Shown here in pieces: positions 48,301-59,900 of a stretch of DNA of 64,000 nt; within the stretch, counting starts at the first letter, position 1; each line of letters begins with the position of its first letter. The notes beneath the pieces were generated by a model that saw only the letters and a program-made list of their open reading frames with translations, was not told where the DNA came from and ran no database searches. A program made the position numbers and the translations under genes. This DNA is from Larimichthys crocea (taxonomy: Eukaryota; Chordata; Actinopteri; Sciaenidae), in the NCBI RefSeq assembly GCF_000972845.2, contig NC_040027.1:15248793-15312792 (forward strand), in the 5' to 3' direction.

Positions 48301-51300
48301 ACAGCTCAATATGGCTGCAGCCACTGCTGTGCTTGGATTAGAGTCTGGCTTTCAATCACAGCCCTCTGAATAAGCCCTGTATTCTCTCCAGGGGTTGTAT
48401 GTGTGTGTGTGTGTGTGTGGATGAAGGCTGGAGGGGGGTATTGAGCAGGAAACTTGTTTGGAGTCTGGGAACGGCTAAAGCTGGGCGCTTACTACAGACG
48501 TTTGTTCTGTTTCATTACAAGTTTGCTGTTGGAGTCCTTCCAACATCAATCTTAAGCCATCGGAGAAAACCATGTTTGAAAGTCAGGAATGTGGATTCTT
48601 CAGTCCAGAGGCTTCTCCAGGAAACGTGTGTTTTTAATTGTGCATTATATATATAAAGGTCCTGTAGTCTGTGTCCAGCATAAGGGAGGTAGAGATATCA
48701 GAACCTATCCTGATCTTTGAGTGTGATTCATACTGATGGCTATGGGTTCACCTTTGAAGCAAAGGGGATCTTATTGACCAGCTCTGAATGGACCCTTTAC
48801 ACAAACCTCCTCCCCCGAGGCACTTTATTCAATCAGAGATCTGTGTTGCTTATTGTTTGAACATGTTGATGCCCGCAGTGCCTCGTGGGAAGGAGGTAAA
48901 AAGGGGTTTATTCAGGTCGGGTGCCCCTTTCCCTCCAAACTGTAACAGTAACAGAGGTGCCTCCTGGGTTCCCACTCCAAACCCACTTTTGTTTCTTTAG
49001 GTTTGTTCTTTTTTCTCTCGTTACTTCTTTCTTTTTTTCTCTCCAAACAGACCCATGTCTTTGTCTTCTGCCTGTTTTTTGTTTTTGGTTGGTCTGTTCT
49101 TCCAAGACTCTGCCAAAGCTTCATATGCCCCCCCTTTCCCCCTTTCTCCCCTTCGTTCCTTACTCACGTGTGAATTATTTCAATGAAATATTTTTGAGTT
49201 CTCTTTTATTTCCACATGACTGTTGAATCTATTCAGTTGCTGTTTGTATATTATTCTTATTCTCTTATGATTTCTTAAGTTTCATCTTTATTATATTTTA
49301 GGACCCAGGGATCATCCTGATATTGTTGATTCATTTATGCAACTCCAAGCTCAGGTGTGTTTTTGGTTTCTTATTTCATTCACTTTGGGTTTCTCTCTCT
49401 CTCTCTTTCTCTCTTTTTCTAATTTCTTCCCTGTTTCTCTGTCCTCTTCTTCTCCCTCTCTACCTCTTTTCTGTTCTTTGTTACTGGGCCCGAAGGTGTC
49501 CCATCACATAGGCGAGGCAGAGGAATGAAACCTGAGAGGAGAAAGTTTGAAAAAGAGACATAAGTCTCTCCTCAAACGCTTTTGATTCTAACAGTCACCT
49601 CGCCACACAAATTACATGTATTTTATCTGCAGAAACCACAGAAATCAGTCTTCATATCATGTGTTTATCATTCTTACTTTCACTGTATTCAGTAACTCAG
49701 CAATTAACGGATCTTGAATAGCTTCTAAATGTCACACTGCTATCGTAGGATACAAATTACAAGAAATATTATTGTTACTAATATTCTGTAAACATGCTGT
49801 CACATTTTAATGGTGACCTTGCGTTTCCAAAGTAGCTAGAAAGGCAAAAAGTATTTTTTTCTTTTGCTAGATGATGGTGCATTTTTTTCATGCCTGGAAA
49901 TTCTCATGAGTCACTGAGAGACATGTAATCTCTCTATTAATAATCACATTGCTCTATTATACGGCTCAAAAGGCTTTGAAGATAGAAAAATGAGCACTTG
50001 TGCGTTTGGCCTTGTGAAAATATGCAAATCCGCCATTTTAAGCTCAAAGATTTTTGCTAAATCTTTTCCCCCCTTTTTTCTGTAAAGTCAACATGAGGCC
50101 ATGTTTGATTTTTGGATAAACATCAGAAGTATTTCAGATGATGCAGCGCTCTTGGTAAGATGATGTAACGGCGTCAGTATCCGCATCGTGGTCCCAGGTG
50201 ACTGGTTAGTCTCTGAGCCCGGTCCTCCTCTGAAGTCATTCCAGCCCAGAGCCAATCAAAGCCCAAATGAATTAATATTCAACTAATATTAATCAGTTCA
50301 GACAAATTGGCTGATGGCTCTTCAGTTTTATATTTTTGTCTTCCGTCTTCATTCTTCTTCCTTTTGTTTTCTATCTTTGGATAGATCTGACCTTCATCTC
50401 TCTCCCTCTCCCTCTCTCCCTCTCTCCTCTCCTCCATCCTGAATGAGTTCATTATTACGAGATGAGTTGTATTTCTCTTTATCTGCACATGTTAATTACT
50501 TACACACTTCTGTTGCATATTCAATCCAGTCAACCAAAAACAAGGAAAAGTAATGTTTCAAATATAATTGATTTTTGAGAAACAAAACCATCATTGCCTT
50601 TAGTTTGACTTAAGTTTCCAATGATTTCAAAGTTTGAGTTTTTGCAATTTGTTTGTTATACCTGCTGAGTTCTGCATTGGAGGATCTCTGTATGAGTTTG
50701 GATATAATTTTTCCTAAACAGATGGAGAGAGAGTACTATAGCCTGGTAGGCAGATCTGTTCTCAGTCCTGTGTTGCTGTCAGATCCGGCTACCAGGCTGA
50801 GCGGGTATTGTTGATAGCAGTATTTTGAAGGAGCTTATGCAGTGGAATGTGGTGAAGCAGTGCCGATTGGGTCGGGCGGACAGAAACGTACTCAGTTTAA
50901 TGCCTTTATCTGCCTCTTAGGCCCTCAAACGGAAGCCCGATTTGTTCTTGTCTGAGAGTCTTGACGTGAAAGCAGTGTTCCACTGTGGTAAGTTTTGCAC
51001 ATTGTGTACACAAACACGCACAGCAAACTGCAAACTGTTCTGGGTGTTATTGCTACAGTTCCATGTGAAATATGTGCCTGTCAGTGCAAAGTACAGACTG
51101 TAAATGTTTGACGGCATCCTCCAGTAGTTTCATTCATGTTTCTGACTCCCTTTCCTACTTCTAGGAGTTTTGTCGCTCAAATTCCCAGAGGCTCCGACAG
51201 TCAAGTCGACGTGCTTGTTCTTTGTGAGCGCGCACACACCACGCACACGCAATTTCAAACCTTGCAAGAATATGCATGTTACTAAATGAGGATTTAAATG

Positions 51301-51946
51301 AGCTGATGGTCTCTGTGTTTCTGCCGCAGACTGAGCTGTTACCGCACTGCTCAGATGTGCCTCCACTGGCCAGAGTGGTGCAGGAGGATGGAAAGTTGTT
51401 GATCCAGGCCGTGCTGGAGGTGAGAAGCACCACACACACATGTCAGACCGCACACGAGTTTCATCATTTAAGTGAAGTTTCATCATTTCTCTAATGCTGC
51501 ATTTGGCTGCGCTATCACTTCCTGTCTTCCTGTCTTATTGTAATTAAGTCCCCGTTGTCGCACTCTCTCCAGGGCATCGGCGGCGGAGCGTCTCGAAACT
51601 TGATGGACCAGTTTGCAGAAGTGCTTTTCTGTCTAAACAAGCACTGCTTTTCTCTGCTCGCTATGTGGTTGAAGGATGCGCTGCAGCCTCCGGGGTTCCC
51701 GTCATCGCGGGTCACGACCGAACAGAAAGACAACTTCTCAAATCAGATACTCAGGTAACACTGCTGGACGTTTAGTTTACACGCTTTCTTGGCAAATGAG
51801 TCCATTCATAATATGTAACTGTACGTATTTGTCCTCTCCTGTCGCACAGAGAACGAGTGAACAAGAGGAGGGTGAAGGACATAGTGAAGGAGTTCACGCT
51901 ACTGTGCAGAGGGCTCCACGGTACAGAGTACGCCGCTGAATACTGA
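29992..51946 (+). CDS. ipo13: Importin-13, bidirectional nuclear transport receptor (complete)
   Basis: Karyopherin-beta that binds Ran-GTP and moves cargo such as UBC9 and MAGO-Y14 into the nucleus and eIF1A out. Twenty-two coding exons: 29992-30060, 36210-36335, 36434-36790, 37077-37330, 40279-40419, 41261-41402, 41930-42096, 42388-42508, 42856-43003, 43130-43311, 43528-43554, 43765-43899, 45366-45518, 45835-45915, 46016-46153, 47274-47370, 49302-49354, 50921-50987, 51165-51223, 51330-51419, 51573-51754, 51850-51946. All junctions are GT-AG and phase-consistent. Product 961 aa (human 963). Near-invariant blocks include ALDFTVENVEKALHQLYYDP, KISRYWSDIPTDQYESLK, LLELLTVLPEEFQTSRLPQY, GIPGHYPVNETTSSLTLTFW, LMYVYEMLGAELLSNLYDKL and NKHCFSLL. 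The N-terminal importin-beta domain (about 35-100) is followed by HEAT repeats throughout. The extreme N-terminus (MDTPGRIVATPD) differs from mammals. Variable spots are the linker around 45432-45518 (SADGSAPPVKTTPPPPGP) and the exon 2-4 junction region. Confidence 0.98.
31438..31506. repeat. (TAGA)n tetranucleotide microsatellite
   Basis: About 17 uninterrupted TAGA units in ipo13 intron 1. Pure arrays of this length are usually length-polymorphic. Confidence 0.97.
31951..31990. repeat. (AC)n microsatellite
   Basis: Pure AC dinucleotide run of about 40 bp in ipo13 intron 1. Confidence 0.95.
37331..40278 (+). other. Intron 4 of ipo13 (2.9 kb)
   Basis: Purine-rich at 37430-37800, with a pentanucleotide GTGTG array at 38636-38664 and (AC)n tracts near 38958-38979 and 39068-39083. 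No exon was found. Confidence 0.6.
38636..38664. repeat. (GGTGT)n short tandem repeat
   Basis: Five to six copies of a G/T pentamer in ipo13 intron 4, followed by related GGAGT units. Confidence 0.85.
40488..40610. mobile_element. Fragment of a dispersed teleost repeat in ipo13 intron 5
   Basis: The stretch beginning TTTTATTCATATAGCCCAGT and continuing through AACAAATTTGCC and GGGGCTTCTG resembles a repeat family seen very widely in percomorph fish genomes. Recognition is from the characteristic words only. The boundaries are approximate, no ORF is present and the class is not certain. Confidence 0.55.
45318..45363 (+). repeat. (TTTC)n microsatellite abutting the ipo13 exon 13 acceptor
   Basis: About eleven TTTC units end directly in TTCAG, the 3' splice site of exon 45366-45518. 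The array therefore is the polypyrimidine tract of that exon. The exon itself encodes conserved importin-13 sequence (PNPSNKLAIIHILGLLSNLF), so the splice site is real. Confidence 0.95.
49355..50920 (+). other. Intron 17 of ipo13
   Basis: 1.6-kb intron with pyrimidine-rich stretches at 49387-49470 and 50396-50438 and a strong imperfect hairpin at 50739-50799. No coding exon was seen. Confidence 0.6.
50739..50799 (+). ncRNA. Candidate miRNA-like hairpin in ipo13 intron 17
   Basis: Arms AGCCTGGTAGGCAGATCTG (50740-50758) and CAGATCCGGCTACCAGGCT (50780-50798) pair over 19 positions with two mismatches around a 21-nt loop. It is on the sense strand of the host gene, about 120 nt before exon 18. 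Size, arm length and mismatch pattern suit a pre-miRNA, but I do not recognise the mature sequence. It could equally be the relic of an inverted-repeat element. A candidate only. Confidence 0.3.
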
Positions 51947-52457
51947 AACTCTACCCTCGAACTCTCACCTCACCGTGACCTCTGCCCTCAGCGCAAAACA
52001 GCTGGATGCCACAACAATACAGTTCTCACTAAGAAACCCCCCCCATCAGTGAAGATATCATGAAATGATTGTAACGATAACCGGCCCCGACGCAGGACAA
52101 GACATGGAACCATTCCAGCACAGACCTGCCATCAGATTAATGGACAAACATTAAATCCCTGGTGGCTTTAGGGAGGCTGTCCTCTCTGCTCCGATTTATT
52201 ATTTTTTCTGTTATAAGATTGATTGTCTCTCTCTCTCTCTCCTTCTATCTCTCTCTCTCTCTCCTCTTATTTAAAGGTCTTTTCTGTGGAAGAGCTTTGA
52301 GCAGCACTCCCAGCATGCTGCCTCACGCCTCCTTCTATCTCCGTCTTGTTCTGCCTTTCTAGATCTTCCCGTGGTTCCTAGGCTGTTTCCTGGTGATTAG
52401 CATCCATTAATGAAATGGTAGTGGTATCGTACGTAGCTACTTGACATTATTTTTCAA

Positions 52458-52463
52458 AATAAA
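52458..52463 (+). terminator. Likely poly(A) signal of ipo13
   Basis: Canonical AATAAA 512 nt downstream of the ipo13 stop codon, in AT-rich sequence with TATA/TGTATA-rich flanks. It is the first such hexamer after the stop. Longer 3' UTR forms cannot be excluded. Confidence 0.55.
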
Positions 52464-54367
52464 TCTAATTAATTATATAAATGTATATGTATACACATAT
52501 AGAAAGACGGTGGTTTGTCAGTCCTGCTGCTGCTAACGGGAAGAGAGGAAGGCCCAATGTCAGGAGGAGATTCTGCAGGAAAAATTACAGTTAATACCAT
52601 AATATTTACTCCCACTCATGCCCCTGTGATCTCTACATTTGCCAAATGATCATGTTTTGTGAACTTATTTTGTTATATATGCCTTTTTGCAGGGCATGAG
52701 TGGAGAAAGAAAACCGATTTTTAAAAAAAACAACAACACATAACTGGACTAGTCTTTGCCCCGTCGTCTCGCGTACAAGGCTGTACCTCATGTACATACA
52801 GTCCCACAGAGTCATACTGCAGTCTCCTCGGCTCGTAGGGAGTGGTGTTTATGCATTTGGTCCCCTTAGGTAAAAGCAGGACTGCCTTAGACTGAAGGCT
52901 GGAGGGGAGGAAAAAGGAATTATAGTAGCTGGCAGTGAGAAAGAGGCACAAGTTGGAAAACAGAGAAGGGAACTGAGGGTTTGTAGGGATTCATAATCCT
53001 GACGACGGACTGCTTAGTCACTGTAATCGTGCAAAAATATTAATCAAGTTGTGCATATTAACAGTTATTGCTGAACACTTCTGTGTATTTGGGTGTATGC
53101 GTGTGTTCATACTTGTATGTAAGTATGTATGTATGAGAGGTTGTGTGTGTGCGCGTGTGTGTGTGTGTGTGTGCACACAGATGTATCTTTTTTCCACTTG
53201 TTCAGTGCACTTATATTGGACCTACAGTACACATCCATGACTTCCTCCTATCTTTTAAACAAAGAGCCCGTTCATTTCTTCACACCGCACTCATTCAGAC
53301 TGACCAGGCATGTTCAGTATTTCACCTCCGCTGCTTCACCCGGCGATCACACACATCTATTTAACCTCCTTATCCTCTGGAATGGCCAGCCAGCGGTAAT
53401 CATTGACCAGACTCATCTATCTATCTATCTGTCTGTTATTGACACTGCTCCTAACAAGAAAAGACAAAAAAAAAAAAAGCTTGTGGAGAAGCCAGCCCAA
53501 ATCTTTTTCATCCATCTGGTCACTTGCCTTTGGAGACGACCAAGAAGGATTAGAGAGTTCAAAAGATCTCTGAGAAAGTTTTTTCAGCATTTGCAACTAA
53601 GAATTAACGGCGACCTTCTGCGCTCATCCATTTACGCCACAGACATTATTGGTGAAGTGATATGACGGCTGCAAAACACACACACTCGTCTCGTGAATCA
53701 GAACAAACCAGTCGACACATCATAACGACGCTCAGCATCGAAATGTACTTTGTGGTCTCTGATAAACTTTATCTCAGTCTAATCCTTCTGTCTTATCCGA
53801 GGTGCCTGCAGACATGTAGCATGTATGTGTTTTGTGGGGGGGGGTTGGGGAGGGTGCTCGAGGTTCAGAGGGGGATGAACATATTCAGTGTGTGAGACGC
53901 TGCAGAAAGATTTAGACTGAGACCTGAAGCGGGAATCGTTCCCGTCTCCAGGTCTGATCTGAACAGTGAATGATTGGGCGTTCGACGCTGATCCTCGGTC
54001 TGTCTTGTGGTCTCATTCTGAGGTGGGAAACTCAAACAACGTTTGTCACAGTTTATAGAAAGAGTCGTAGGCGGAGGAGGGGAGGGAGGTATGAAATGTA
54101 CATTGTTTTTTTTGTACCTTGGCTTTAATTTATTAAATATATCTAAGAGTGCAGCTTCTGACTCTTCTGTGTGTGGGAGTAGCATGTCGTCCTTTTCGTC
54201 AGCGCTTCCATCAAAGACAGCAGATATTTTTAGAACATCTCTGAAACAATTAACACAAGTACCAGAGTGGAAGAGGTTCAAGAAACGAGGAAGAAAAAAC
54301 TGTTATTGCCTTTTATTGAGCTACATCCAGGCAGTTTGGATCTGGAGTGTAATAATACATTTCCTTA

Positions 54368-54416
54368 TCATCAGGGTTGTAACCAGGACTTTATAAATAT
54401 TAAAGTTATTTGTCCA
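54368..54416. repeat. Local direct duplication, copy 1
   Basis: 49 bp starting TCATCAGGGTTGTAACC, 48/49 identical to 54776-54824. Both copies are followed shortly by GAAACCAAAAGAAAA (54431-54445 and 54846-54860). Confidence 0.9.
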
Positions 54417-54574
54417 GGTGAACCTGCAAAGAAACCAAAAGAAAATCTCTAAAACCTTTTTAAATATTGTCTTTTCTTTTTTTTTGTCATAACATCCAGC
54501 ACCAATATAATACATAATACAAATAAAATGAAGCATTTTCCCAACATTATTTACAGTTACCTTTCAGATAAAGC

Positions 54575-54602
54575 CTACATTTCCATCTTTAATCATATTT
54601 AT
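54575..54602. repeat. Dispersed duplicated block flanking the pfas promoter
   Basis: 28-bp CTACATTTCCATCTTTAATC... word found identically at 55815-55842. The neighbouring words TTTGAAAGCC(C/A)TCTCTATGGAA (54928-54949, 55962-55983) and CCTGTATCTTGACT(C/T)TAAAAACA (54986-55008, 56051-56073) occur in the same order, indicating a decayed duplication of about 0.4 kb. Confidence 0.8.
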
Positions 54603-54775
54603 GTTTGCTTCCCACACCTTCAAGTTAGTCTTTCCAGGCAAATCCAATCTGAAAGCCCTTTATCCTCATCCTCAGTGACGGTGCGTCCATATTCTTTCAT
54701 CACAGTTTAATCCGTCAGGGTTTGTATGAAGTCCTTTATAATTAATGTGTTTAATAATTAAATCCCCCATCAGTG

Positions 54776-54824
54776 TCATCAGGGTTGTAACCAGGACTTT
54801 ATAAATATTAAAGTAATTTGTCCA
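54776..54824. repeat. Local direct duplication, copy 2
   Basis: Second copy of the 49-bp unit at 54368-54416, with a single T-to-A difference. Lies about 0.4 kb upstream of the inferred pfas promoter. Confidence 0.9.
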
Positions 54825-55140
54825 AGAGATCAAAACACACACAGAGAAACCAAAAGAAAAAAAGGTTTTCTGTTCGTTCCAGGTAAGTTATATGTGAAAT
54901 AGAGCTTATTTCGAAATGTTTGAAATGTTTGAAAGCCCTCTCTATGGAAAAACAAATACTTTATTTTGTTTATGTATTCATAAATCCTGTATCTTGACTC
55001 TAAAAACACAAACAACCTTTTAAAGTGAGTAAAATAATCACAGTGACACTCAGAACATGACCAGAGTATCACTTTGTATCGCAATAATAATAAAAAATGA
55101 GGATAAACTCAGATGAATCCCATCACAGCAGAGATTACTC

Positions 55141-55354
55141 AATCAAATAAATAAATAAAAAAAGATGCATCTGCGCATGCGCTCAGAGCTGAGCGGCTAT
55201 CCACGTGGGTGCAGAGCTCCCTCCATCCTGTCCTGACAGTCTGCAGACCACAACCAAAACCACCTTCAGTCCACCAGAGGAGCAGCTCCGCTCCGTCCAG
55301 AACTTCAGGAGGTGACCTCAACACGTCCTTAACAAAGACTCCGAGCTGCTGCAC
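55141..55354 (+). promoter_or_regulatory. Inferred pfas promoter and non-coding exon 1
   Basis: GC-rich island in AT-rich flanks. TGCGCATGCGC at 55172-55182 is a canonical NRF1 palindrome. A strong donor (GCACGTAAGT, GT at 55355-55356) could end a non-coding exon that splices to the acceptor at 56995-56996, two nucleotides before the pfas ATG. Exon 2 starts only 2 nt upstream of the ATG, so a separate 5' UTR exon is needed, and this is the best candidate. The transcription start is not determined. Confidence 0.6.
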
Positions 55355-55640
55355 GTAAGTTCAACTAACGTAAACTAACTCAACTTTCTTTTTTTAGCCA
55401 TTTAGCTTCAGCTGGAGTAGCTCGAGGAAACAAAAACAAGAGAAACTGAGCTTGAACTTTTTGTAAACACACCTGCTGAAGTCTCAATAAGAAGTTATGA
55501 GGCTACATATCTGAGGTGTGTGTGTGTCTGTTTTGATGCGGGTTGTAGTCTTCTCCATGTGGTTTAACAGAAAGCTCCTGACCGTGCAGTGTGTGACCTG
55601 CAGCATGCACACAATCAATGATGTAATTATCAGGAGAGAG

Positions 55641-55643
<3 letters not shown>

Positions 55644-55694
<51 letters not shown>
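55644..55694. repeat. (GT)n microsatellite
   Basis: About 50 bp of pure TG/GT in pfas intron 1, preceded by a short (GA)n run. Confidence 0.95.
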
Positions 55695-55696
<2 letters not shown>

Positions 55697-56998
55697 TTTA
55701 TATGTTAATGAATGAGCCATAACATCAGAACTGTGTGTGTAACCATACAACAGTTTGACACACTCACAGACAATCAAATAAAATGAAGTATTTCCCTTTT
55801 ATTACATATTAAAGCTACATTTCCATCTTTAATCATATTTATTTATTAGTTTGGTTCCCAAAGTTTTGTGTTCTTTCAAGGTGACCTTTATCAACGTCCT
55901 CTCCGGTTATATTTCCTAGAAGTTTTGTGTTCTTTACAGGTGAAATGAAGTTTAAATGCCATTTGAAAGCCATCTCTATGGAAGAAGCTTCAAGTGAATA
56001 AAAAAACAAATACTTAATTATATTTATTTGGTCTAAAATCCAAATGTAAACCTGTATCTTGACTTTAAAAACATTGAAACCTCCAAGTCCAGTACAATCT
56101 GACGGCTCCTTTATCAACATCCTCAATGAATAACATTTGTAAGACAATAGTGCCATGGTGCAGAGAGCAAAGGATGTTAAAATAAATATAAAGGTTTATG
56201 TAGCAGGTTGCTTTATGTACATGAGGTGGGTGGATATGACTGTGTATGCGGCATGAACAGCATGAGCAGATTGTGTGTGATGATATTTACATGTTTAAAG
56301 AACAAAAACTGGATTTAAACAGTGAGAATAAATAATTTACAGCTACAGGTCGGATGTTTGAGACACTGTGAGTGTTTGTTAACGTTCTGAACACACTGAG
56401 ATCTCGCGGAGATGTCGGGATTTGCTCAGGGTCATGACTGACCTGCTATCTGATCATTGGTTTGTCCTGATCCGAACCGATCTGGAGACAAAGGTCAAGC
56501 TCAGTGGGAAGATGTGAGAAGTCCTTTATTATCATTGATCACCAGTATTGACCTCTAACCTCTTATTTAGTGATTGATTACTTCATATAAATGCACTTAG
56601 TGAGACTGAGTAAATCGATCTCATCTATAAGCCGATGCCTGCAATTCATCATCTTTGACATTCAGCGATTGATTTTCTTACCAGAGGTGAATGAGTCTTT
56701 ACATTAAGCAATATTACACGACACAGCAGCGGTAAGCCTCACTGTAGTGCCAATAATGACTCACCCTCGAATGTAAAATATTCTTCTTCGGACCACATTA
56801 GTCGACCTTTAATCCTTCAGAAAGAACATTTTCTCTGCGATCACTAAACTTTTTGATCTCCGATGGTCAAACAGCGGCATGAATTTCAGAATATTCTTTA
56901 AAGAAAGATGACATTTGAAATTCAGATGTTTTACTTTATTAGAGTTGACTTCCAGTGTGCTTATTTTAAGGATTTATTTCTCTGTCTCTCCGTCAGTC

Positions 56999-59900
56999 AT
57001 GGCTGTAGTGAGGTTCTACAGTAGTGAAGTCGTGAATGGGAGAGCCTTACAGAGAGCAGCCAAGCTCTACCCCCAGCTGTCGATCGCGTCGGAGCTGTGC
57101 TACAATGTGGAGCTGACAGGTGAGTGTGAAACAGCTTGTCAGATGAAGATGCAGGAGGTTGTAGACAGCGAAGAAATAGTGACGACTGAGAGACACATAA
57201 ATTCACCTTGTGAAGATTTTCCCACACACCTTCTGTTTTTTTTTTTACACATTGTCATTGTTTCTTTCCGCTCTCTGCTGCAGGCTGCGAGAGTCTCGGC
57301 GCAGAGCAGAAGGAGGTTCTCCTCTGGTTGTTTCGGCCTCCTCTGCAGGCAGAGCCGCTGTCTGAGAAACCAAACCTCACAGAGGGCAGCGAGGAGAAAC
57401 TGGTGGAGATCGGACCGAGGTAACGAATGCACCCACACAGTCTGATAAATGAGCTGTGTCACATGCAGCGACTCGCTACAATGGGCTTCAGGTTCTTCCT
57501 TTGGACTGAGTGCATTTTAAAAGTGGCACACAAACTGACTTTCATAGACTTTCATCGTTAGGTGTGAAAAACATATTCTGATAAAAATGTCCTCTTTATC
57601 TCACAGTCTTCATTAGCGGATGGTGTTCAGTGGTCATCACTGTGAGTCTAAACATGAATAACAAGTTATACTTGAAGGTTTGAATTGAGGAAAATGACCC
57701 AGTAGGGCAGTGAAGGTTCAGTAGTTACATTTTTACATTTTCTTGCATGTGCAGGATGAACAACACAAAAAAAAGCCACACTGGCAACCCCCTTGAGGCT
57801 GCACCGGCCTTTTAAAAAAAGCCTGATCTGTGGCGAGCCTCCAGTTCTTGCACCTCCTTGGAGCCCCCTCCATGTTTACTACTGGTACATCTACTGGTTG
57901 TTGACACTGTTCACGTGATTGAACATCACTATTTACATGACCCAAGGCTAAAAAGGTCTGATAATAAACGTGGCGATCTAAATGTGTGATTTTATTGGAA
58001 TGGTCAAGATGGGAGACCTAAGACAGCTCAGACACTTCGAGTTTTACGACCACCTTACACCAAATGATCGAAGTGATGGGAGTCGCCGCAAGAGCAAAAC
58101 TCTTAGCATTTTATGCTGAAATTGGAAATTTGTCTGCAACAGTGAAATCGTTTGAAAAGTCTTGTGGTGTACGTCCAACATAAGTGTTCATGAAAAATCT
58201 AAATATTCTTTAATCTAATGAACGATGTGGGCTTGTGCGCATCATCTTAGATATTTATTGATTTCAAGAAAATGTAAGACCTCGACTTCAAGCTGTCTTC
58301 AAGCTGTTGTCACTTGTTGTTGTCGCAGGTTGAACTTCTCCACAGCCTGGTCCACTAACACCGTGTCCATCTGCCAGAGCGCCGGCCTCACTAACGTCAC
58401 ACGAGTCGAGCTGTCTCGGAGGTTTCTAATCAAGGTTTGCACAGAGAGAGAGAGAGAGAAATCATTTTCTGGAGTGACTGATTCAGAATTGGTTTTCACT
58501 TCATGTTTGTGTCTTTCTCGCCTCCAGCCAAAGAATGGAGAGAGCGTGAAGGAGCTCAATGGAGATATAAAGAAGCTGATTGAGTGTCTGTATGACAGCA
58601 TGACAGAGTGCATCTATCAACATCCCATCACCTCCTTCACTGTGGACGTCAAACCACAGCCCGTGTTTGAAGTGGACATCCTCGGGAAGGGCCGTGCAGC
58701 CTTGGAGACTGCAAATGATGATCTTGGTGAGACGCTCTTAACATCCTCGTAGCACTATTCAGCTTCGGCCTCCTTCTCCATCTTTTTACTCGTGTTGCTC
58801 AGCCTCTTATCGCCCTTAATGGACTGTAACCTTCCTCTCTTTTCTCTTCCTTTATGCCTCTTTTTTTTTTTAGTCTTGCAGCTCTCTGTGAGTACACTGT
58901 GTCCGCTGCTCGAGGTAATAATGTCACATGATGCATGACATTATTACTTAGCTGGTTAAAGTCACAGGACAGCGGTGATGATGCTGCTGATTATCTTACA
59001 CGTGCATGCGTGTGTTTAGTGTGTGTGTGTGTGTGTTTAATGTCACATGAAAGCAAATGAACGAGAGAAGGGCTGCCTCTGTTTGATGGAAAGTCACAAA
59101 CTGAATGAGCTGATCTGCTTTTAAGTTTCTTTTATGACCTTTTTTCTCATAACGGTGCAAGTTAGAATGTAACCATCTGACTTTCTATACCTCCAATTAG
59201 AGCAGCGACTAATAATTATCATGTTGCTCACTAAATACATTACAAAGTGTTAGAAAATGGTGAAAGATGCCCCATTACACTTCCTTAAATGTCAAGTGTG
59301 TACGTTTTTCAGGGGCTCTGTTATTAAAGAATATGGCAGAAATGTATTTGTTACATTAAAATGAGCCTTTTATATCTACAGACACCACTGGTCCTCTTCC
59401 ATGGATCTGTTTGCACGTTATAGTCAAGTTATAGACAAATAAAAAACAAAAAAAAAAAAACATAAATATCCCTTCCAGATTAAATATATTACATTAAATT
59501 TACACATACAAATGAGTAGATCATAATTGTCCGCTCCAAGCTATAATACTATATAAAAACAAACATCACAACACTTTAAACTGTGCTGTGTGAAGTTTGT
59601 ATAAGAGTGAGGACGAGGGCTGGACGTCATTGTCTGATAAATCTCGTCGTATTAATAAAACCATGACAGAACGGAAATTTCTGCGGCCTCAATAAATTTG
59701 TAATGTGCTTCATCTGAATGAGGTCCCAGACCTTCTGCATGTGTAATATATAGGGAGTCCGTTTCAGCCATATACCCTTTAAGGCTGCTTAAAAGATATT
59801 TCTTGGCTCTCCCATTCAGACTTTTAGACATTATTCCCAGCAGAGCCACAGTAAGACCTCTACGTATATCCTGAGCATCAAATACCTCTTTATATTGAGA

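Larger units (their letters stand above)
52466..55140. other. Interval between ipo13 and pfas
   Basis: About 2.7 kb with no recognisable gene. Contains a (GT)n-type tract at about 53139-53175 and a 178-codon open frame (53129-53665) with no recognisable domain. It also holds one set of the duplicated low-copy blocks, at 54368-55008. Confidence 0.55.

Noticed and set aside
51947..54300. Possible extra gene between ipo13 and pfas
   Set aside because: Only composition-driven frames are present; no chain of splice-compatible exons or recognisable protein sequence.
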